64,000 nucleotides of DNA, from assembly GCF_008933165.1 (NCBI RefSeq), contig NZ_WBVQ01000002.1:1304229-1368228 (forward strand). The letters are read 5' to 3'. Position 1 is the first letter of the stretch. Every line of letters begins with the position of its first letter. Origin of the DNA: Phaeocystidibacter marisrubri (GTDB lineage Bacteria > Bacteroidota > Bacteroidia > Flavobacteriales > Schleiferiaceae). A model generated the notes under the pieces. It did not search any database. It was given only the letters and a program-made list of their open reading frames with translations, and was not told the origin of the DNA. A program made the translations under genes and the position numbers. Positions 1-14,600 of the stretch are shown here, one piece after another.

Positions 1-1167
1 AGCGACAAGGATCACATCAGTCTTACGAAATACTTGTTGGATAAGATCAATGAAACAAAGAAACCTCTCGTTAAAAAGGTCTGGTACGGAGGCTGCTGGG
101 ACAACTACACGAAGTATGGTTTTAATATCCTCGACTACATGAGTGAAGAGGGGTTTTGTGATATGCTCAATATCGATAAGACCTGTGGTAATTTCACGAA
201 CTATATCAAAACAACTGACGCTTATGATGGTTGTCTCTGGAAGACGAGCAGCGAACAGATCGTCATTTTCGCCATTGCCTCAAATGTGATTTCGGATGAT
301 CCCGATTGGGATGAGGATGAAGACGTAGGGACACAGTCGAATGCAGAAGAGAAGAACCGTGTTTCCATTGTCTGTGCTCTGTATTACGGAAATACTTGTT
401 TTGTCATTTGTGGAGATGCCACCAATAAGACCATGGCTGCCATTGGCGGGTTGATGACAGGTTCTTCTAAGTTCTCGAATAATATTATGACCACACTGCC
501 GCATCACGGTAGTCGTGCTACTGGCTTTGCTGTGAAATCTAGTGATGCCGCAAGTTCAGGAGCAATCGCCGTGGTTGACACTTTTGCGGCTTGCGTCAAA
601 TCTAAGACGATTACAATCAGCGCGTATGAGAAGCATCATCACCCGTCTTTGGAACTAATCAATCACTTTATTCCTACGGTAACAACTCCAATCATTCGGG
701 ATCCGCGTCTAAATGAAGCCAATTCACACAGGGTAACGGCCTATTTTGATCAGGATCTCACCAACAGTTCAGGAATGACGCTGGTACCAAGGCAGGTCTA
801 TTCCTTTGAGACTCGAATAAACACTTTTTCAACCCGGTATTTTGATGGCTACGGTACGGTCTCGTATCAGATTGGAACAAGTCAAGTGAACGCCTCCTCT
901 GGTGTGGATAGTTCAGTAATGGCCATTAATGGGTTTGCCAGTTGGCTTTTTTCGGTGCCTTCAGCTAGTGACCAAGCATTGATCTGCGGAATGGCCAACA
1001 TGAGTTCAGCACCGTTCACAGCAGCTGCAACTTCGGGCGTCGCTGCACCTCAATTGCAGGATAAACAGCCAGTACCCAAGGTTAGGATTAGAAGGAAGGA
1101 AGTAAGGCCATACCGGACAATAGAGACAAGGAATAGCAATCAACGTGTAATGCAATTTCAACACTAG
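1..1167 (+). CDS. ComEC-like metallo-beta-lactamase-fold protein, 5' partial
   Basis: The reading frame is open from the first base, so the true start lies left of the window. The first residues, SDKDHIS, align with SDNDHVS of the next gene and are the end of the HxDxDH metal-binding motif of ComEC/Rec2-type MBL proteins. Further on come VICGDA and TLPHHGSRATGF, the Asp and His-His-Gly-Ser motifs that complete the metal site in this family. The C-terminal third (about 130 residues) resembles nothing I recognise. It is a tandem paralogue of the next gene, which starts 3 bp downstream, so the two are very likely co-transcribed. No membrane segments are visible, unlike real ComEC channels, so this is probably a soluble hydrolase. 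The substrate is unknown; phosphodiester or nucleotide hydrolysis is only a family-based guess. Confidence 0.8.
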   Translation, partial: SDKDHISLTKYLLDKINETKKPLVKKVWYGGCWDNYTKYGFNILDYMSEEGFCDMLNIDKTCGNFTNYIKTTDAYDGCLWKTSSEQIVIFAIASNVISDDPDWDEDEDVGTQSNAEEKNRVSIVCALYYGNTCFVICGDATNKTMAAIGGLMTGSSKFSNNIMTTLPHHGSRATGFAVKSSDAASSGAIAVVDTFAACVKSKTITISAYEKHHHPSLELINHFIPTVTTPIIRDPRLNEANSHRVTAYFDQDLTNSSGMTLVPRQVYSFETRINTFSTRYFDGYGTVSYQIGTSQVNASSGVDSSVMAINGFASWLFSVPSASDQALICGMANMSSAPFTAAATSGVAAPQLQDKQPVPKVRIRRKEVRPYRTIETRNSNQRVMQFQH

Positions 1168-1170
1168 GTT

Positions 1171-2604
1171 ATGGCACGAGGAAATATGATCGTATCGGTG
1201 GTGGATGTAGGACAGGGGCAATGCACGTTTGTCGAAATCTACAATTCGGCGAATACCAAGATCGTTGAGACGCTACTATTCGATTGCGGGACGGATCATC
1301 CAAGTGCGGAGACACAAAACAACCTACAATACATCGCCGATCGAGTAGAATTGATGGATACACCCACCATCGATTGCATCTTTTTCTCGCATAGCGATAA
1401 TGATCACGTGAGTTTGACGATGGATCTTCTCAAGAAGTTCACTACCAAGCCAGCAGTGGGAGAGGTTTGGTACGGTGGTGAGTACAGCCTGTACAAAAAG
1501 GGTAAGAAAGATAACGTTCTCGATTACCTAGTGGATAACCATTATTGTACGATAAACGACATTCAAACACCTGATGCGGATTGCACGGATTATTCAAAAA
1601 AGAGAAAGGCTTATGAGTACTACCTTTGGGAGAGCTCAGACCACTCTGTGAAAGTTCATCTATTAGGGGGCAATGTGCTAGATGGCAAACTCAGCACAGA
1701 TCCGGGGACAAGTCCGCCTCCAAAAAAGAGGTTGAGGTATGCCGAGCCCAAGAATAGAGTTTCCTTGGTTTGCGGTTTGTACTATGCTGGTACTTCGTAT
1801 GTGATTTGTGGTGATGCTACCTTCAAAACCATGGCAGCCATTGCGAAAGTGTTTGAAGGGGGTACATCGGTATTCGGCAGCAATTTCATGACAACTCTTC
1901 CACATCACGGTAGCCGAACCACGGGGTTTGCCGTATCTTCTACAAAGAGTGCAAGTCCGAAGAACAAGGCGATTGTAAAGGCTTTTGCTGATATCGTCAA
2001 TTCCATGACAATCTCGATTAGTGCTTACTCTATGCACAGTCATCCTTCCATGGAGTTGATGAATACATTCTTACCCACAATAGGGACGCCTGTTTTGAAA
2101 GACAAACGGTTGAAAGGGAAAAACCTCCACCATCTGAATGGGTATTTGGACTTGGATCTCACATTCCCAACTGGGTTGCGCCCTATTAAAACGTATCACA
2201 TTTTTGAATCGCAATCGAACACTTACTCTACCCAGTATTCTAATTTCAGTTCCCTCTTCAGTAAGAAGGCACGGTTTAAATACAACCTCGGAGGAAGTAG
2301 CGCGCAAAAGGCCGATGGGCCAATCGACAGTACTACACCGTTAAACAAGTTTGCTTGTTGGACATTTGAGATAGATACCAGCGGTTCGAGCAATAGCTTG
2401 GAGATTGGTGGATATACCCGACTGGGTGGTACGTTATTCACAGGGCCAACTACCACTTCCAAAGCCTCAATCTTGTCTGCAGAAGAGAAGGGGGAGCAAA
2501 TGGAAGAGACCATTCCCGTGACACAGGTTAGAACACGTGAGCGGGAAATTTTCAGACCGGCATCATCGCTTCGGACGATGCGTTACCACCAACAAACCAT
2601 ATAA
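1171..2604 (+). CDS. ComEC-like metallo-beta-lactamase-fold protein
   Basis: A 477-residue protein that opens with VSVVDVGQGQCTFVEI, the VDVGQGD-like strand seen at the start of ComEC/Rec2 MBL domains, followed by LLFDCGTD. The metal motif is FFSHSDNDHVS (HxDxDH) near residue 75. Later ligands appear as VICGDATFK (about residue 213) and TLPHHGSRTTGF (about 241). A C-terminal extension of about 130 residues has no recognised domain. There is no signal peptide or membrane segment, so it should be cytoplasmic. It starts 3 bp after the paralogue upstream and ends 10 bp before the giant gene, so the three form a probable operon. Stand-alone ComEC-like MBL proteins occur beside large effector genes in several bacteria; a processing or immunity role here is inference only. 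Confidence 0.85.
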   Translation: MARGNMIVSVVDVGQGQCTFVEIYNSANTKIVETLLFDCGTDHPSAETQNNLQYIADRVELMDTPTIDCIFFSHSDNDHVSLTMDLLKKFTTKPAVGEVWYGGEYSLYKKGKKDNVLDYLVDNHYCTINDIQTPDADCTDYSKKRKAYEYYLWESSDHSVKVHLLGGNVLDGKLSTDPGTSPPPKKRLRYAEPKNRVSLVCGLYYAGTSYVICGDATFKTMAAIAKVFEGGTSVFGSNFMTTLPHHGSRTTGFAVSSTKSASPKNKAIVKAFADIVNSMTISISAYSMHSHPSMELMNTFLPTIGTPVLKDKRLKGKNLHHLNGYLDLDLTFPTGLRPIKTYHIFESQSNTYSTQYSNFSSLFSKKARFKYNLGGSSAQKADGPIDSTTPLNKFACWTFEIDTSGSSNSLEIGGYTRLGGTLFTGPTTTSKASILSAEEKGEQMEETIPVTQVRTREREIFRPASSLRTMRYHQQTI

Positions 2605-2614
2605 GTCCTGACCT

Positions 2615-5600
2615 ATGAGTAATACCGCCCAGCAAGTATACAATGCTCTTAATGGCTATGTGAAGCCAGAGAATGGCGGTACCATTGACCTTTGGGACGC
2701 AGCTACCAATACGGCCACTTCTTCTTTGTTGGGTGATATGGTTTCGATGCTCGGACTTTTTGGCATCGACTCTGAATACCTTTTGCAGTCGGTTAACCTT
2801 TCTCTAAGTCCAGATGAAAAGACCACCACCCTCGTAGGGACTGGAACCTTTAATGATCCCGGGAATACGAATCCCACAGGGAAGTACAACATAAGAGGCA
2901 CCTTAGTCTATACCCAAAACGATGGAGTCTTTACCTTGAGTTTGGCGATAAGTGGTGATTGGAAGTTCGATACTTTCTTCGCGGAACTTCCCAAAACGCT
3001 CATGCAACGTCCCTCTGAAGGGCAAGGGATACGGTGGTACGATTCCATTCTTCCAGCGTTTACGGTTAGGAGTGCGATATTCATTGGAAAGAGCGGTGCT
3101 GAACAGGACTTGAGGATGACGGGTTCGTTACTCGCGCCTTCAGACCAATATATACTCGACAAAACTCCAATGATTGGTCCCTACCCACTGCGCCTCAATG
3201 GAACGGTGGGATTGACAACAAGTGAAAGAGATTATCCCATCCTTGATTTAGACGCGATGGGAAACCCCACTTCCATTGAAGCGGCTCAAGAAGATGGCAT
3301 GAAGGGACAAGGACCTTCTCCTTTCTCATTGACCAACCCCGGAATTACGATTATTTCAGCTAAGCAGGATCCCCCGCAAATGGGAATTGCCAGCTTTTCT
3401 ACCCTCGAACTCTTCGGAGATTTCTCTTTGAATGGAATTGACGGTAGAATTTCGACGATCATCTTGTCTACAGGAAATACTTGGAATTTCACCGTTCGAT
3501 TTAATGAGAACGCCACTTTTGTTCAGGGCTTAGCCCAACTTACCAGCTTGTTTGGGGTGGTGTTGCCCATTCCAATGGACTTCCCTATTCTCAGCGATTT
3601 CTACTTGGCTCAGTTGGATATTGATCTAGAAGTGACGGGTACCAATAATCTTATCCCCTCATTTACGCTTAGCTCATTTGGAATCACCATACGTTCTAAA
3701 AAGCCTTGGGTTCCGCCTGTACCGTTTATTACCATCAGTGATGTGGGAACGAGATGGGTTTGGTCTTGGACTACTGTAACCAATAGCGTTGGGGGTTCGG
3801 AAAAGACATATTCGATGTCGGGCTCTGTATTCGGAACTTTCAATTTCGGTAGTGGAGGGGCTGCGCCTCTACCCGTAGACGTTGATGGTCCGGATGACAC
3901 GGGTGGTGGAGGTGTTGTGCGCATGAGTGATCCGGTTGCGATACGCACTTCTATGTCGCTTCCAAATTTCCTCATCAAAGCCTATATGAAAGAAGGGGAT
4001 TATATCCCTTTGAGTGATCTCTTTACCTATTATTTTGGAGGGGATGGTCCGTCAACGGGTGACCGCCAGATGAACGTAACCTCACTCCGGCTCAATGCAG
4101 ATCCATTGGGTCAGAACTATTATGCAGATGCCACGATCTTCTTTGGTGACATCAAGAGTCCAGATAAAAACCAAGGTTGGGATATTGACCTGGGGATTAC
4201 CCATATTCTCATGGAACAACTTCAGTTCTATATCCAAGTTATTAGTGGCAGTGTAGGTGGGGGAATTTCTGGGGTCTTTTATCTGGAACAACATGATCCC
4301 GCCGATTACACCTTGCCGCGCTTTGATCTCAGTGCAGATTATCCCGTTCAAAACCCAAGTGCTCCAGAAGGTTGGACCATTGCGGGGTCGCTTTATCCGG
4401 GAACTTCTATCGATCTGTACAAGATTGTAAACAAGTTCATTTATGGGCAAGCAGTAGATTCCACTCCACCCGTAGATTGGATTCCTCAAGTTGTTATCGA
4501 TCGGTTATATGCCTCGTTCACCACGGGAGTGTCGGGCTCTACCAATCCGTCGTATAAGTTTGGCGGCACCATTACAACCCGCTGGACGCCAACCATCTTC
4601 AATCAACAACTCAAGATAACAGCATCAGCCAGTATTGATGTAGAGAAACCAGCTTCAGCAGATAAAGCATCGGGCAAGATTCAAGGCACGTTCAGTGTGA
4701 ACAAACTTGCCCTTGAAGCCGGAATGACATTCGGTGTGCCTGAACCTACCTATCGATTCAAAATACAGTTTGATGAAATATGGTTGCAGGCTACGACCTC
4801 ATGGAGGGGGAAGGAAGATAATCGTCATCAGGTAGTTTCTGTCCAACTGGGCGGTCTTACCCTGGGAGATATGTTAGAATATCTCGTTAATCTCGCTGCG
4901 CCAACTCTAGGCTTCCGTCTGGACTCTCCTTGGGATGTCCTAAAACAGATTGATCTGTCGCAGTTCGTGCTCACCGTAGATCCAACCGATAACATCGTTG
5001 AGTTTGTGTTCAATACCAAAGTAGATTTGGTTATTGCAGAACTCACTTCCGTTGGGGTTCGTTACAGCAAAGAGTCGGGCGAGAACAAGGTGAATATGAT
5101 TCTCACCGGAAGTTTCCTTGGTGACCAGTACACATCTGACGATCCTTTGGCTTGGGATGTGATTAATGACCCACCGCCGGAAGTGCCAGGAGCGGGCAAG
5201 AGTCTGCTTGATCTGCGCTTCATAGGCGTGGGTCAACGTGTGTCTTTCCGAGGAGCAACGCCTAATACCGTAGCCGAGAGCGTCGCTGAGCTGCGGAGAG
5301 ATATGAAGGAACCGCCTGCCAATGGTGACCCTATGTCTGCGGGAGGATTGCAGTTTTCCAGCGAAAGTCAATGGCTAATTGGTCTAGACGTGAAGGTGAT
5401 GGACACCCTAGATTTGGCCTTCATCTTCAACGATCCTGTTCTCTACGGCCTTTCCATTGGCTTAGGGGGTGAAAAGGCAGGTAGTCTAGCGGGACTCAAA
5501 TTTGAGATCCTCTACAAGAAAATCACCGACGATATTGGGATGTACCGCATTGAATTTCAGGTTCCCGATATTTTCAGGACGATTCAATTGGGAGTTGTTT

Positions 5601-8600
5601 CTATCACGCTGGGTATTGTTGTGGTGGAGATTTATACCAACGGAAACTTCAAGGTCGATCTCGGGTTCCCATACGATCGAAACTTTGATCGATCATTTAG
5701 TTTGCAGGCCTATGTCTTTATTGGAAGAGGCGGATTCTATCTCGGTATACTGAATGGCGACACGTCTACGCAGGTTCCAAAGATTTCCAATGGTAATTTC
5801 TCTCCAGTTATTGAATTGGGTGTTGGGATTGCCGCGGGTGTAGGACGTGAGATTCGCGAGGGTATTCTTTCGGGCGGAGCCTACATTCAACTTGAAGTCA
5901 TTTTTCAAGGGGTTATGGCGTGGTTCAATCCTACCAGCAACGGCGCGGCTTCGGCTACCTACTTTAAATGTCAAGGAGTGGTTGCCTTACACGGAAAGAT
6001 CTATGGCTCAATAGACTTTGTTGTCGTTAAGGCTTCGGTTTCCTTAGAAGCATATGCACAAGCTAGCTTGACGTATGAGTCGTATCAACCCATGTTGATT
6101 GAACTCATTGCAGCAGTAGAAGCAAAAGCTTCCGTTAAGATTCTATTCGTGAAGGTGCATTTCAGTTTCTCAATGGAATTGGAATTCAGCTTTACGGTTG
6201 GTTCAGCGCAACCAACGCCTTGGATTATAGATCACTCTTCATCTGAAGGTGGGGATACACAGGTTCGGCTAGCAGCTGCTGGAAGTTCAAGGAGAAGTGC
6301 ATTCGTGCTCCTTCCGCGAAAGCACCGTCGCCTGATAGCTTTAAAGCAGGCACATTATCATCAGCTTGGACTTCAACGAAAAGCCTTTGCTCGTGGAATG
6401 GTTCTCACTTCCGAGCAGGTAGGAGATACGTCGTATACACTGCAGTGGAATCCATCTGCCAAAGTGTTTAGCGATTCACCTCGCAATGCTCACATGACGT
6501 TATTGCCCGTATTTACCATAGGTGATGTGCCGGTGAATTGGAGCGCAACCGTTCCTGATAATGACACGCCTACTTATCGTACAGCCTTTGTTCTATTTGC
6601 AGATACGGGGATGTCCACTACAGCTCAGACAGCCAGTGAATGCGCCCTGCGGAGCTCTGCTCATAGCGCAATGGGAGGCAATGAGGATACGAGCACTTTG
6701 GCCGCTGATATTTTGACGGAAGGCTTATTGAGATATGCCATTAATGCATTGAACATTCCAGCCTCTCAAGGAAATACCATTACCTCAGGGCAATTGGAAT
6801 TTATGCTGGAAGAACTGGATATGCCGGAAACCATGGAGACCGGGTTGAGCATGGAGCATCTTTCCACTTTCTTCCAGACCAACATCAATCTTTGGATCAG
6901 TGGAGATCCAGATTCAGAGCCCGATCTCAAGAGTGCTATGGTGATGCCTATTCCACCGTTTATGTCGTGGACATCGGAACAAGTGGGAGATGTTGACTTT
7001 AACACCAAGAACAAAATTGGTTCGCTTTACGAATGGGGTATTTCTCAGTTGTTGAGTGGCTACCTTCCGGTTTCATCCGACAGTGAAAAGCCAACCGATG
7101 ACAACCCCGCCAATTACGAGTCGTTTGCCAGTTTTATGTTCCGTGATTTCTGTCTGATGTTGATGGAAAACGGATTTAAGGAGATGCAAAAACACTTGCA
7201 GGCTTCTTCCATTACGGTAGCTACAGAAGGTGACTCAACTCAGAGTCTTTCTACCTTGGCGATGAGCTTGCCTCAGGCGACTGTGAATTATACCATTCGT
7301 TCTGGCGACACTGTGGAGAGCGTGGCTGAAGCGCTAGGAGCAACCGTTGACGAATTGATTTTCCTCAACGATAATCTTGTAAATGAATTGAAGACCGATG
7401 CAGTTGGAACGGTGCTTCAAATTACACTTGGCGTACCACCTCAGGTGTTGGCCAGCGATAACGCTAAAAAGTCCTTTGCCATTCAGCAATGCAGTCTTGG
7501 TACGGTCGTTCATCAAGCATCCACAACCGATACGCTAGACAGCATTGCGGCACTGTTTCAAACTCAGACGGAGAAATTGTTGGAGTATAGCAATTCAGCC
7601 TATCCGATTCTGAGTACGGCCAATGGAATTCTTCAAACCCATGCGAAGTTTACCATGCCAGCGCAAACGTATTCATCCCCATCAGATTTTACTAATCTGA
7701 GAACGGCGGCGGCCTTCTTTGTTCGCTATTCAGATGTGACGGCCTTCTCCTCTTCTTTGGTTCCTGATATGGCCAACTGGTATGCGCAGGTCATTGCTGA
7801 GGTGAATGATGATTTGCTCAATCAATTGTTCCCTAATCAAACTATGCAGTCGTCTGTGGAGCTTCCTCCAGGACAGGAATTGAGCGTTCCGAAAGCCTTT
7901 CAGAATGCCTACACCGATGAAGCGAATAGAGAAACGTACACCACGATTCCAGGAGATACGTTGAGCCGCATTGGTTTTACGCTCTCGTTAGAGCAGAATT
8001 ACACCGATAAGAATCCGAATGGGGTTGATCAGTGGCAGGGTTTCCTCAGCAATGTGACTTCATCTGGAACCCATACGTGGTCAATTCCAGAGCAATCCGA
8101 TATTTCAGTCCGCTCGGGAGAAACGATTGTGATGCTGGTTCGCCGAATGATCATGAATGCTACATGGGCTTCGCCTAATACTTGGACCTACAATTGGAAT
8201 GCGATTGCGAACTGGCTTGGCGCAGCATCGATTTTGAATCCTACCGCATCCGTTACGGTGCCAAAGGCTTCAACCGCGCAGCACAACCCGCTAAGCTTTG
8301 ACGTAATTGAACAAGTGTATGGCCTTTCTGTGAACGATGCGGCTACGGCACTTAAAGATACCAAAGGTCTGTATGCGGAGAACACGGTTCTCATTGTAAA
8401 ACTCCTTCCGGCACAAGACATAGAGGTGCTAATCCATGATCTATTGACGGGAGACAGTTTTGCTTCAATCGTCAATCAATCCTCTCAAATGTTGATGTCT
8501 GGATTGCAATTACCCGGACTAAAAACAGAAGGTGGACATACGGTGCCGGATGAGAGCAAGAGGTATCCGTTGTATGATATGACGGGACAACAAGTAACCG

Positions 8601-11600
8601 TTCCAGTAGACAATCAACAGCCTACAGATGTGGCCTTGGCCGTAGATTTGACCTCACAACAGAGTTGGATTGTCCTCTTCGACTCCATTACCGTTGTTGC
8701 AGGAGATACCTTAGCGAGTCTTGAGGCTACCTATCCAGACCTGCTCACGTATAATCCGGGACTTACCGAAGCAACTCTTAAGATAGGGATGGTCTTGTTG
8801 ACAGGGCCAGTGACATCGAGTCTCAACTATTCTTATACCCATCAACAGGTGTTGGAAAAGAGTCCGGCCACTGGTTTATCTGTTCTACCTATTCCTGCTA
8901 CTCCAGAAGCACCAGCGGCGATGCCATTAAGCGGGACGGTTCCCAAGACGTATGGCCTCGAGCATCGCATCGTATTGCAATCACCAGTTAGCTTGCCTAT
9001 TCCCGACATTGATGGAGGAGAGAATGTAAGCGGAAACCCAAGTTTGTGGATGTTCCCATTGGACTTCCAGCTTCAGGCCATCAAAGGAGTAACCACGCCT
9101 TATGAACTGCTTTATACCCAGACGGGGCAACGAGCAGGTCATGCAGCGACCATCATTCAGAACTCCACCTTTGGATTATCGGTTCCATTTAATCTAAAAC
9201 AGATCAATGCGGGAACACGTGAATTTGAATTGATTGGTGTTGACACCGTATACCGTCAATTGCTGTTGGACTTGAGGAAATGGCTTCAAAGTCAGCCGGC
9301 TGGCGACACCACACAGGCCTTCCTCATGCTTTCTCCAGCACCGGATGCGAATAATACATCTGGTCTAACGGTCCTCACCAATGAAGTGAGTGAGACGTAT
9401 TTGATCAAGTCAAACCTCTCTACAGAGGCTCTGCCTCCAACCACGGATAGTTACAGAGTGCGCGGAACAGAAGAAGACCAAGAATTGTACACCGCAACGA
9501 TGGCATCTTTGGCTGATTTTGTGACCCTTCTTTGGGAGGGTAGCACCGTTGGGGGCAGTGGATACTTCTTTGGGGCAGGCATTCAGATACCACCAAGCGC
9601 GATAGACAATCAGGGAAACATCACCCTTCAATTACTGGTGATTCCAAGTACACAACAGGCTACAGCTCCGCAAGGACGTACCTTGTTGCCATTCAACAAC
9701 TGCGCTTTAATTGGGGCGGGACTAGACACTACCGGTAGAACGGTGTTCATTGAAAGTGCTGATGGTTCTGAAACACTTACACAAGCACTGGTTCCAGCGG
9801 GAAGCGTAGGATTTACCTTCACAACAGATAATCCCGAAACGGCCACAGGCTATACCGATCAGGAGATTCAACTCAAGAACCTGTATGGCATGATGAGCTA
9901 TTCCGTTGCTCAAGTTACCGGATCATACTTTGTAGCGGAGGAGTCTTGGACGCCTGTACTTCCTAAGCCTACCGATAATTCATCCCTCACTACGTGGGAA
10001 AAGGAAAAAGCGCGTCGAATTCAAAGGCTGTCTGTTCCACCAGAAACCTCATTTGAATTAGAAGGGGATGATGAGCCGTATTGGTACTATGAGCAGGTTT
10101 TACCGGTCAACAATTTTGTGACGGCATCTTATGTGGAAGCCGCTCCAGAGGTGACGGGGTTACCGGATCCTGTGAAAGATCCGTATCGCGGATATGGTAC
10201 GCTTACTGTCATGCCTTCAGCGAATTTTGTCTTTGGATTCAGAGACGTATTGGGGAATTCGAGCGGCGCTAATAGCGCAGGTCAAGGCGAAAAGACGATT
10301 CAAGTTGGCTATACCGACCATTTAATTGGATTGGCTGAATGGCCATCTTTGGCAAGTTACTTTGAAGTGAAGACGGCCGAATCAGGAACGAGTGCCGATC
10401 TCCATGCAAAGATTACCTATCGTTCGGCTGAGTTGATTCCAAGTCCGTCAGAAAACGGGGATTCCCACAAGGGGGTGATCCTTCAGCAAATGGACAAGTA
10501 CGCAGCCATCTACTACCAACTGATTCAGAAGAATATTAAGGCATTCTTAGTTTCTTCTCTCAAGATCGTCGATGATCCAAACTACGGCAATAAGGGGATA
10601 GAGCTGGATGACCTTAGACCACTTTGGTCTTTTGCGGGCGGTGCATACGCCACAGCGGAAACCCTGAGTAAGCTTACGTCGGCTGTACCGGATGGGGTGA
10701 CAACACTTTCTGCTGCTGTTGCCAAATATGGAATCAGGTATGTTGAGCTCGCAGAGGCAAATGCATCCTTCTTGGTCAGTGATTTATTTGGAGCGAATAT
10801 TCCAGATGTCCCAGCGTATTTCCCTTTCATAGAGAATAGATCTATCGATTACATTTTTACTAAACCGAACCTTATACCTGCGGGTTGGCCTAAGCCAAAT
10901 TCTGCGGAAGATGTACTCAAGTTTAGTCAGAATCAGGCGCTTCTTCTCCGAACAGGGACGGCCTTAAGCATTCCTGATAAGACGCAATCTACAGGGGTTG
11001 ATCAAAAGTTAAGTGACATAGCAAGTGCGGCGAATACCAGTGTAGAGTTAATTGCTACAGGTACCAATGCAGGGCAGAGGTGGCTGGCAAATGGTTTTGA
11101 ATTCTCGATGGAGCTAGACGATGCCACCGAAATGGTGGTTACCGTGACCGATGACGTGAACAGCCTAGACTTAGTCAAGGCTAAATACGCCGATGAGGGT
11201 GTACAAGTTACGGTTGAAATGTTGGCGGTATCGAATCAAGGTACTCCTGGCATGTTCCAAGACAACAAAGACCTAGCCGTTACCCATTACGTGGTGAAAG
11301 AAGGGGATACACTTGAGACCAACTCAAGCGGTGTGTCAGCGAATGTTCTTGCTCATAATAACTACAGTACCATCAATATTTTTGACCCTGGAGCGCTGGT
11401 GTTCTTTGGCAATTTTGAGAATGTCGATCTAGGTTCGAATGACACAACACTTCAGGATTTTGCCGATCGATATGCCTGCTCCATGGAGTTGCTTCTCCGT
11501 TCCAACCCAAATCAACCTGTCGGTTCATTCATCCTTCCAGGATCTTTGCAATGGCCAGAAACGATCAACACACTGAGAACACCGTACACTATTCTATCCA

Positions 11601-14600
11601 CAGATAAGTGGAATGATATTGCAGGGAAATTCAGCTCCGCTGAGGGCACGGGTAACCCCAACGTATTGTTAGCGGATGCCAATCAGAATGTAGCACAGGT
11701 ATTCTTGCAAAACACAACTCTTAACATCACCGTTTCAGGAACTAGCTATCCCGTAGATACAGGTACAGAAGCGTCGTTCAGCGCAGTATTGTTGACACTT
11801 CAGACTCAAGTTGCATCTGCTACTATGACGGATGTTGTGAATTCCATTGGCGATACCGCGGATATCCTTTCTGCAGGCACACTGTTAATGTGTCCGCCCG
11901 TTCAACTTCAAATCGATACCAAACCTGAGGATTTGCCAACCACTTATGGTGTACGAGTTTCTGAGTTTGGCGGGTTGAATGCAGCCATGCCGGGACTGAT
12001 TGCAAAATCGCAAACGCTGAAACTGCAAGGAACAAACGCCTCCGTTGAAACGATTGAAAACGATACTTTAAACGCCATTGTTACCAGGTTTGCTGCTCAG
12101 GGCGTAAGCACCTCGGCAAGTGAAATTTTGGACGATCCAAACAATCAAACACTTGCCTTCCTCAAGTCAGGTGGAATTGCGCTATTGCCTCCAAATTATA
12201 TGGACTTGTCCGTGAATATCGGATCAGGTGGTCCGTATGCGGGTCCAATCACACCTTTAACTGTTTCTATTCGCTTCACAAGACCAGAAGGGTTAATCGA
12301 TCCGAGTTTCAAGACAGCCACTGGAACGGGAGCAGTAGAAATGATTGAGTCTGCGATATCGGCACCAACCAAAGGCGCTAATAACCAGGAGCTCAACTAC
12401 AATGATTTTGTCAAAGAACTCAAGCAAGCACTTCCGAATATTCGTCTGGGAACAGGTCAGGTAGAGGGTGTTGCTCAAGATTTGTGGATTGTGGGATTTG
12501 ACAATTCTGGAATTGCACAAGTGAATCTTGCGGGCGCATTGAATTACAACGGTCAGCAACAACCTAGGACATTTGCTTTAACTCCACTTTACAGTCATCT
12601 TGTGACCCGACCAGACGTGAGTATTCAGTTGCTGAAAAGCGATGGGACGTTAGGGGATGCTAAATCAATAGCATTCCAAAGTGTGGATGTTGAACTGTGG
12701 GCGAGAAACTTCTTGGAAGACGTAGACCGATTCTTGTCTGGAGAGTATGTGAGTGCATTTTATGCATCCGCCGAAATGCGTCCTAGCCTCACAGGAGTGT
12801 TGGGCTCTAAAGCTACCCTTCGTCCGAAAATTGCAAACGGCATGGAGCAGGTGCTCAACGTATCGGCATCGAACGATGGTGAGGCCTTAGAAAGTGCACA
12901 GAATGCTCTAAAACAGCAACTGGGAATTAGTCTAGCTCGTGCCTATGAATCTACCGTAATGGTTCAGTATAACTCCACCGTAGATTCAGCTTGGCAGATA
13001 ACGGGTTCCACTCTTGCTCCTGCGGCCCTCTATGGATCAGCCGATATGCCGATCAATCAGGTTTCAGGGGTAAGCATTGTAGCGGCAAAGACACATTTAG
13101 AGGATGCGCAATCCTTCGTTAATTTCTTGATGACGCTTGAAAACGTTTCAGGACATAGGAACATAGAAGGCGACATTAATTACGATTATACCCATATTGA
13201 GTTCAATAAGTCTACCACCAATGTTCCAGATGGCTACACGGCTTCAGATTGGTTGACCTTTGTTCCTGTGCAGACGGCGACAGAAAAGCCTTCGGCACTT
13301 TCTGGTACGGATCCTGGAAAGGCTCTTATTCCTATTCCATTGAGGATATTCCCCGGCTTGCCTATCGTAGAAGGTCAGTCAGCCGTACAATCCTATCCTG
13401 ATCAAAACAATCGAACCACGTCTGAACTCAGTTTATGGAATTACGGATTCTCCTATTCTCATGAGCATGCCGAGCAAGATTATGTAAAGTTGATTGTAGA
13501 GTTCAACCTTTCTCAACCGCACATGGACGCCATGATTGAGGTTGATAAAGTAGATCTTTTCACAGAGTTAGCGCAATACAGCTCTGTATCGGATGAGTTG
13601 TGGCAATCGCTAAACGGCTTGGTAGATCCTGAGTCAACGGTGCCATCGGACACTGTGAAGAATGCCGTTATCACATTTGCAGACTTGGCAAATAGGGTGG
13701 CATCCAATTGGGAAAAGAGAATCACCACTCAGGAACAACAGGCCACCTCAGGAGATGACCTCGTTGCGGGTCGATCATATTCGTTCGAATCTCGAGTTAC
13801 GGATGATCCTGTCACTCAAGAGATGGTGTCTTATACACTCACCGCCTTGCCTCCAGAGCATGGAGAGGTATCGCCAGGTCCAATGGGAAATTGGCCAGAA
13901 GCTTATGTTCAAGTAGTTAATATGAAAACGGGCCTCTTGCATTTCATTCAACTCGACAAGGGAACTCCCGTTAATGATAAGCTCGTATATACCGTGCCTG
14001 ATGGAGAAACCGTCCCTTCGGGAAGTTGGCCCGTCTTCAAATTGGTTTGGGAGGATTTGAACTTGAGCATTGTACAAAATGCAAGGTCACAAGTTTGGGT
14101 TGAGCGGAATGAAGATTTGCTAGAACGAAATGGAGAAGCCGAAGACATACCAGTCAATTCAAAATTCATCTTTTCCACCGATGTTGTAGTGGCTCCAAGT
14201 GTCGTGACGCCGCTGAACACCTTCAGTGAGCGCATCAATATCAACGACCTAGGTTCCACCCTTACCGATGCGCTGAATGCCATGTTTACTAACTTGTTTG
14301 GCGATCACATGGACGGTCAGAAAGTCACCATGGAATTGCTCTATGGATATGAACTTGTATCACCAGATTCATCAGGAAAAGGTGGGCTCGTCACCTATCT
14401 ACCCATTGGCCTGTATCCAAATCAGACCTTAGGTCCTGGAACCGCTGCAACCATCAGTGGTATGTTTGAGCAATGGAAGTCTGATAACAATCCTCAGACA
14501 ACAGGCGGGGAGTGGGTATTCTCCTTGAAACTGTACTCACAACTCACTCAACTTCCACAGATTCTCTTGAACGTTGAGTATGTGGTGTACCGCACGACGT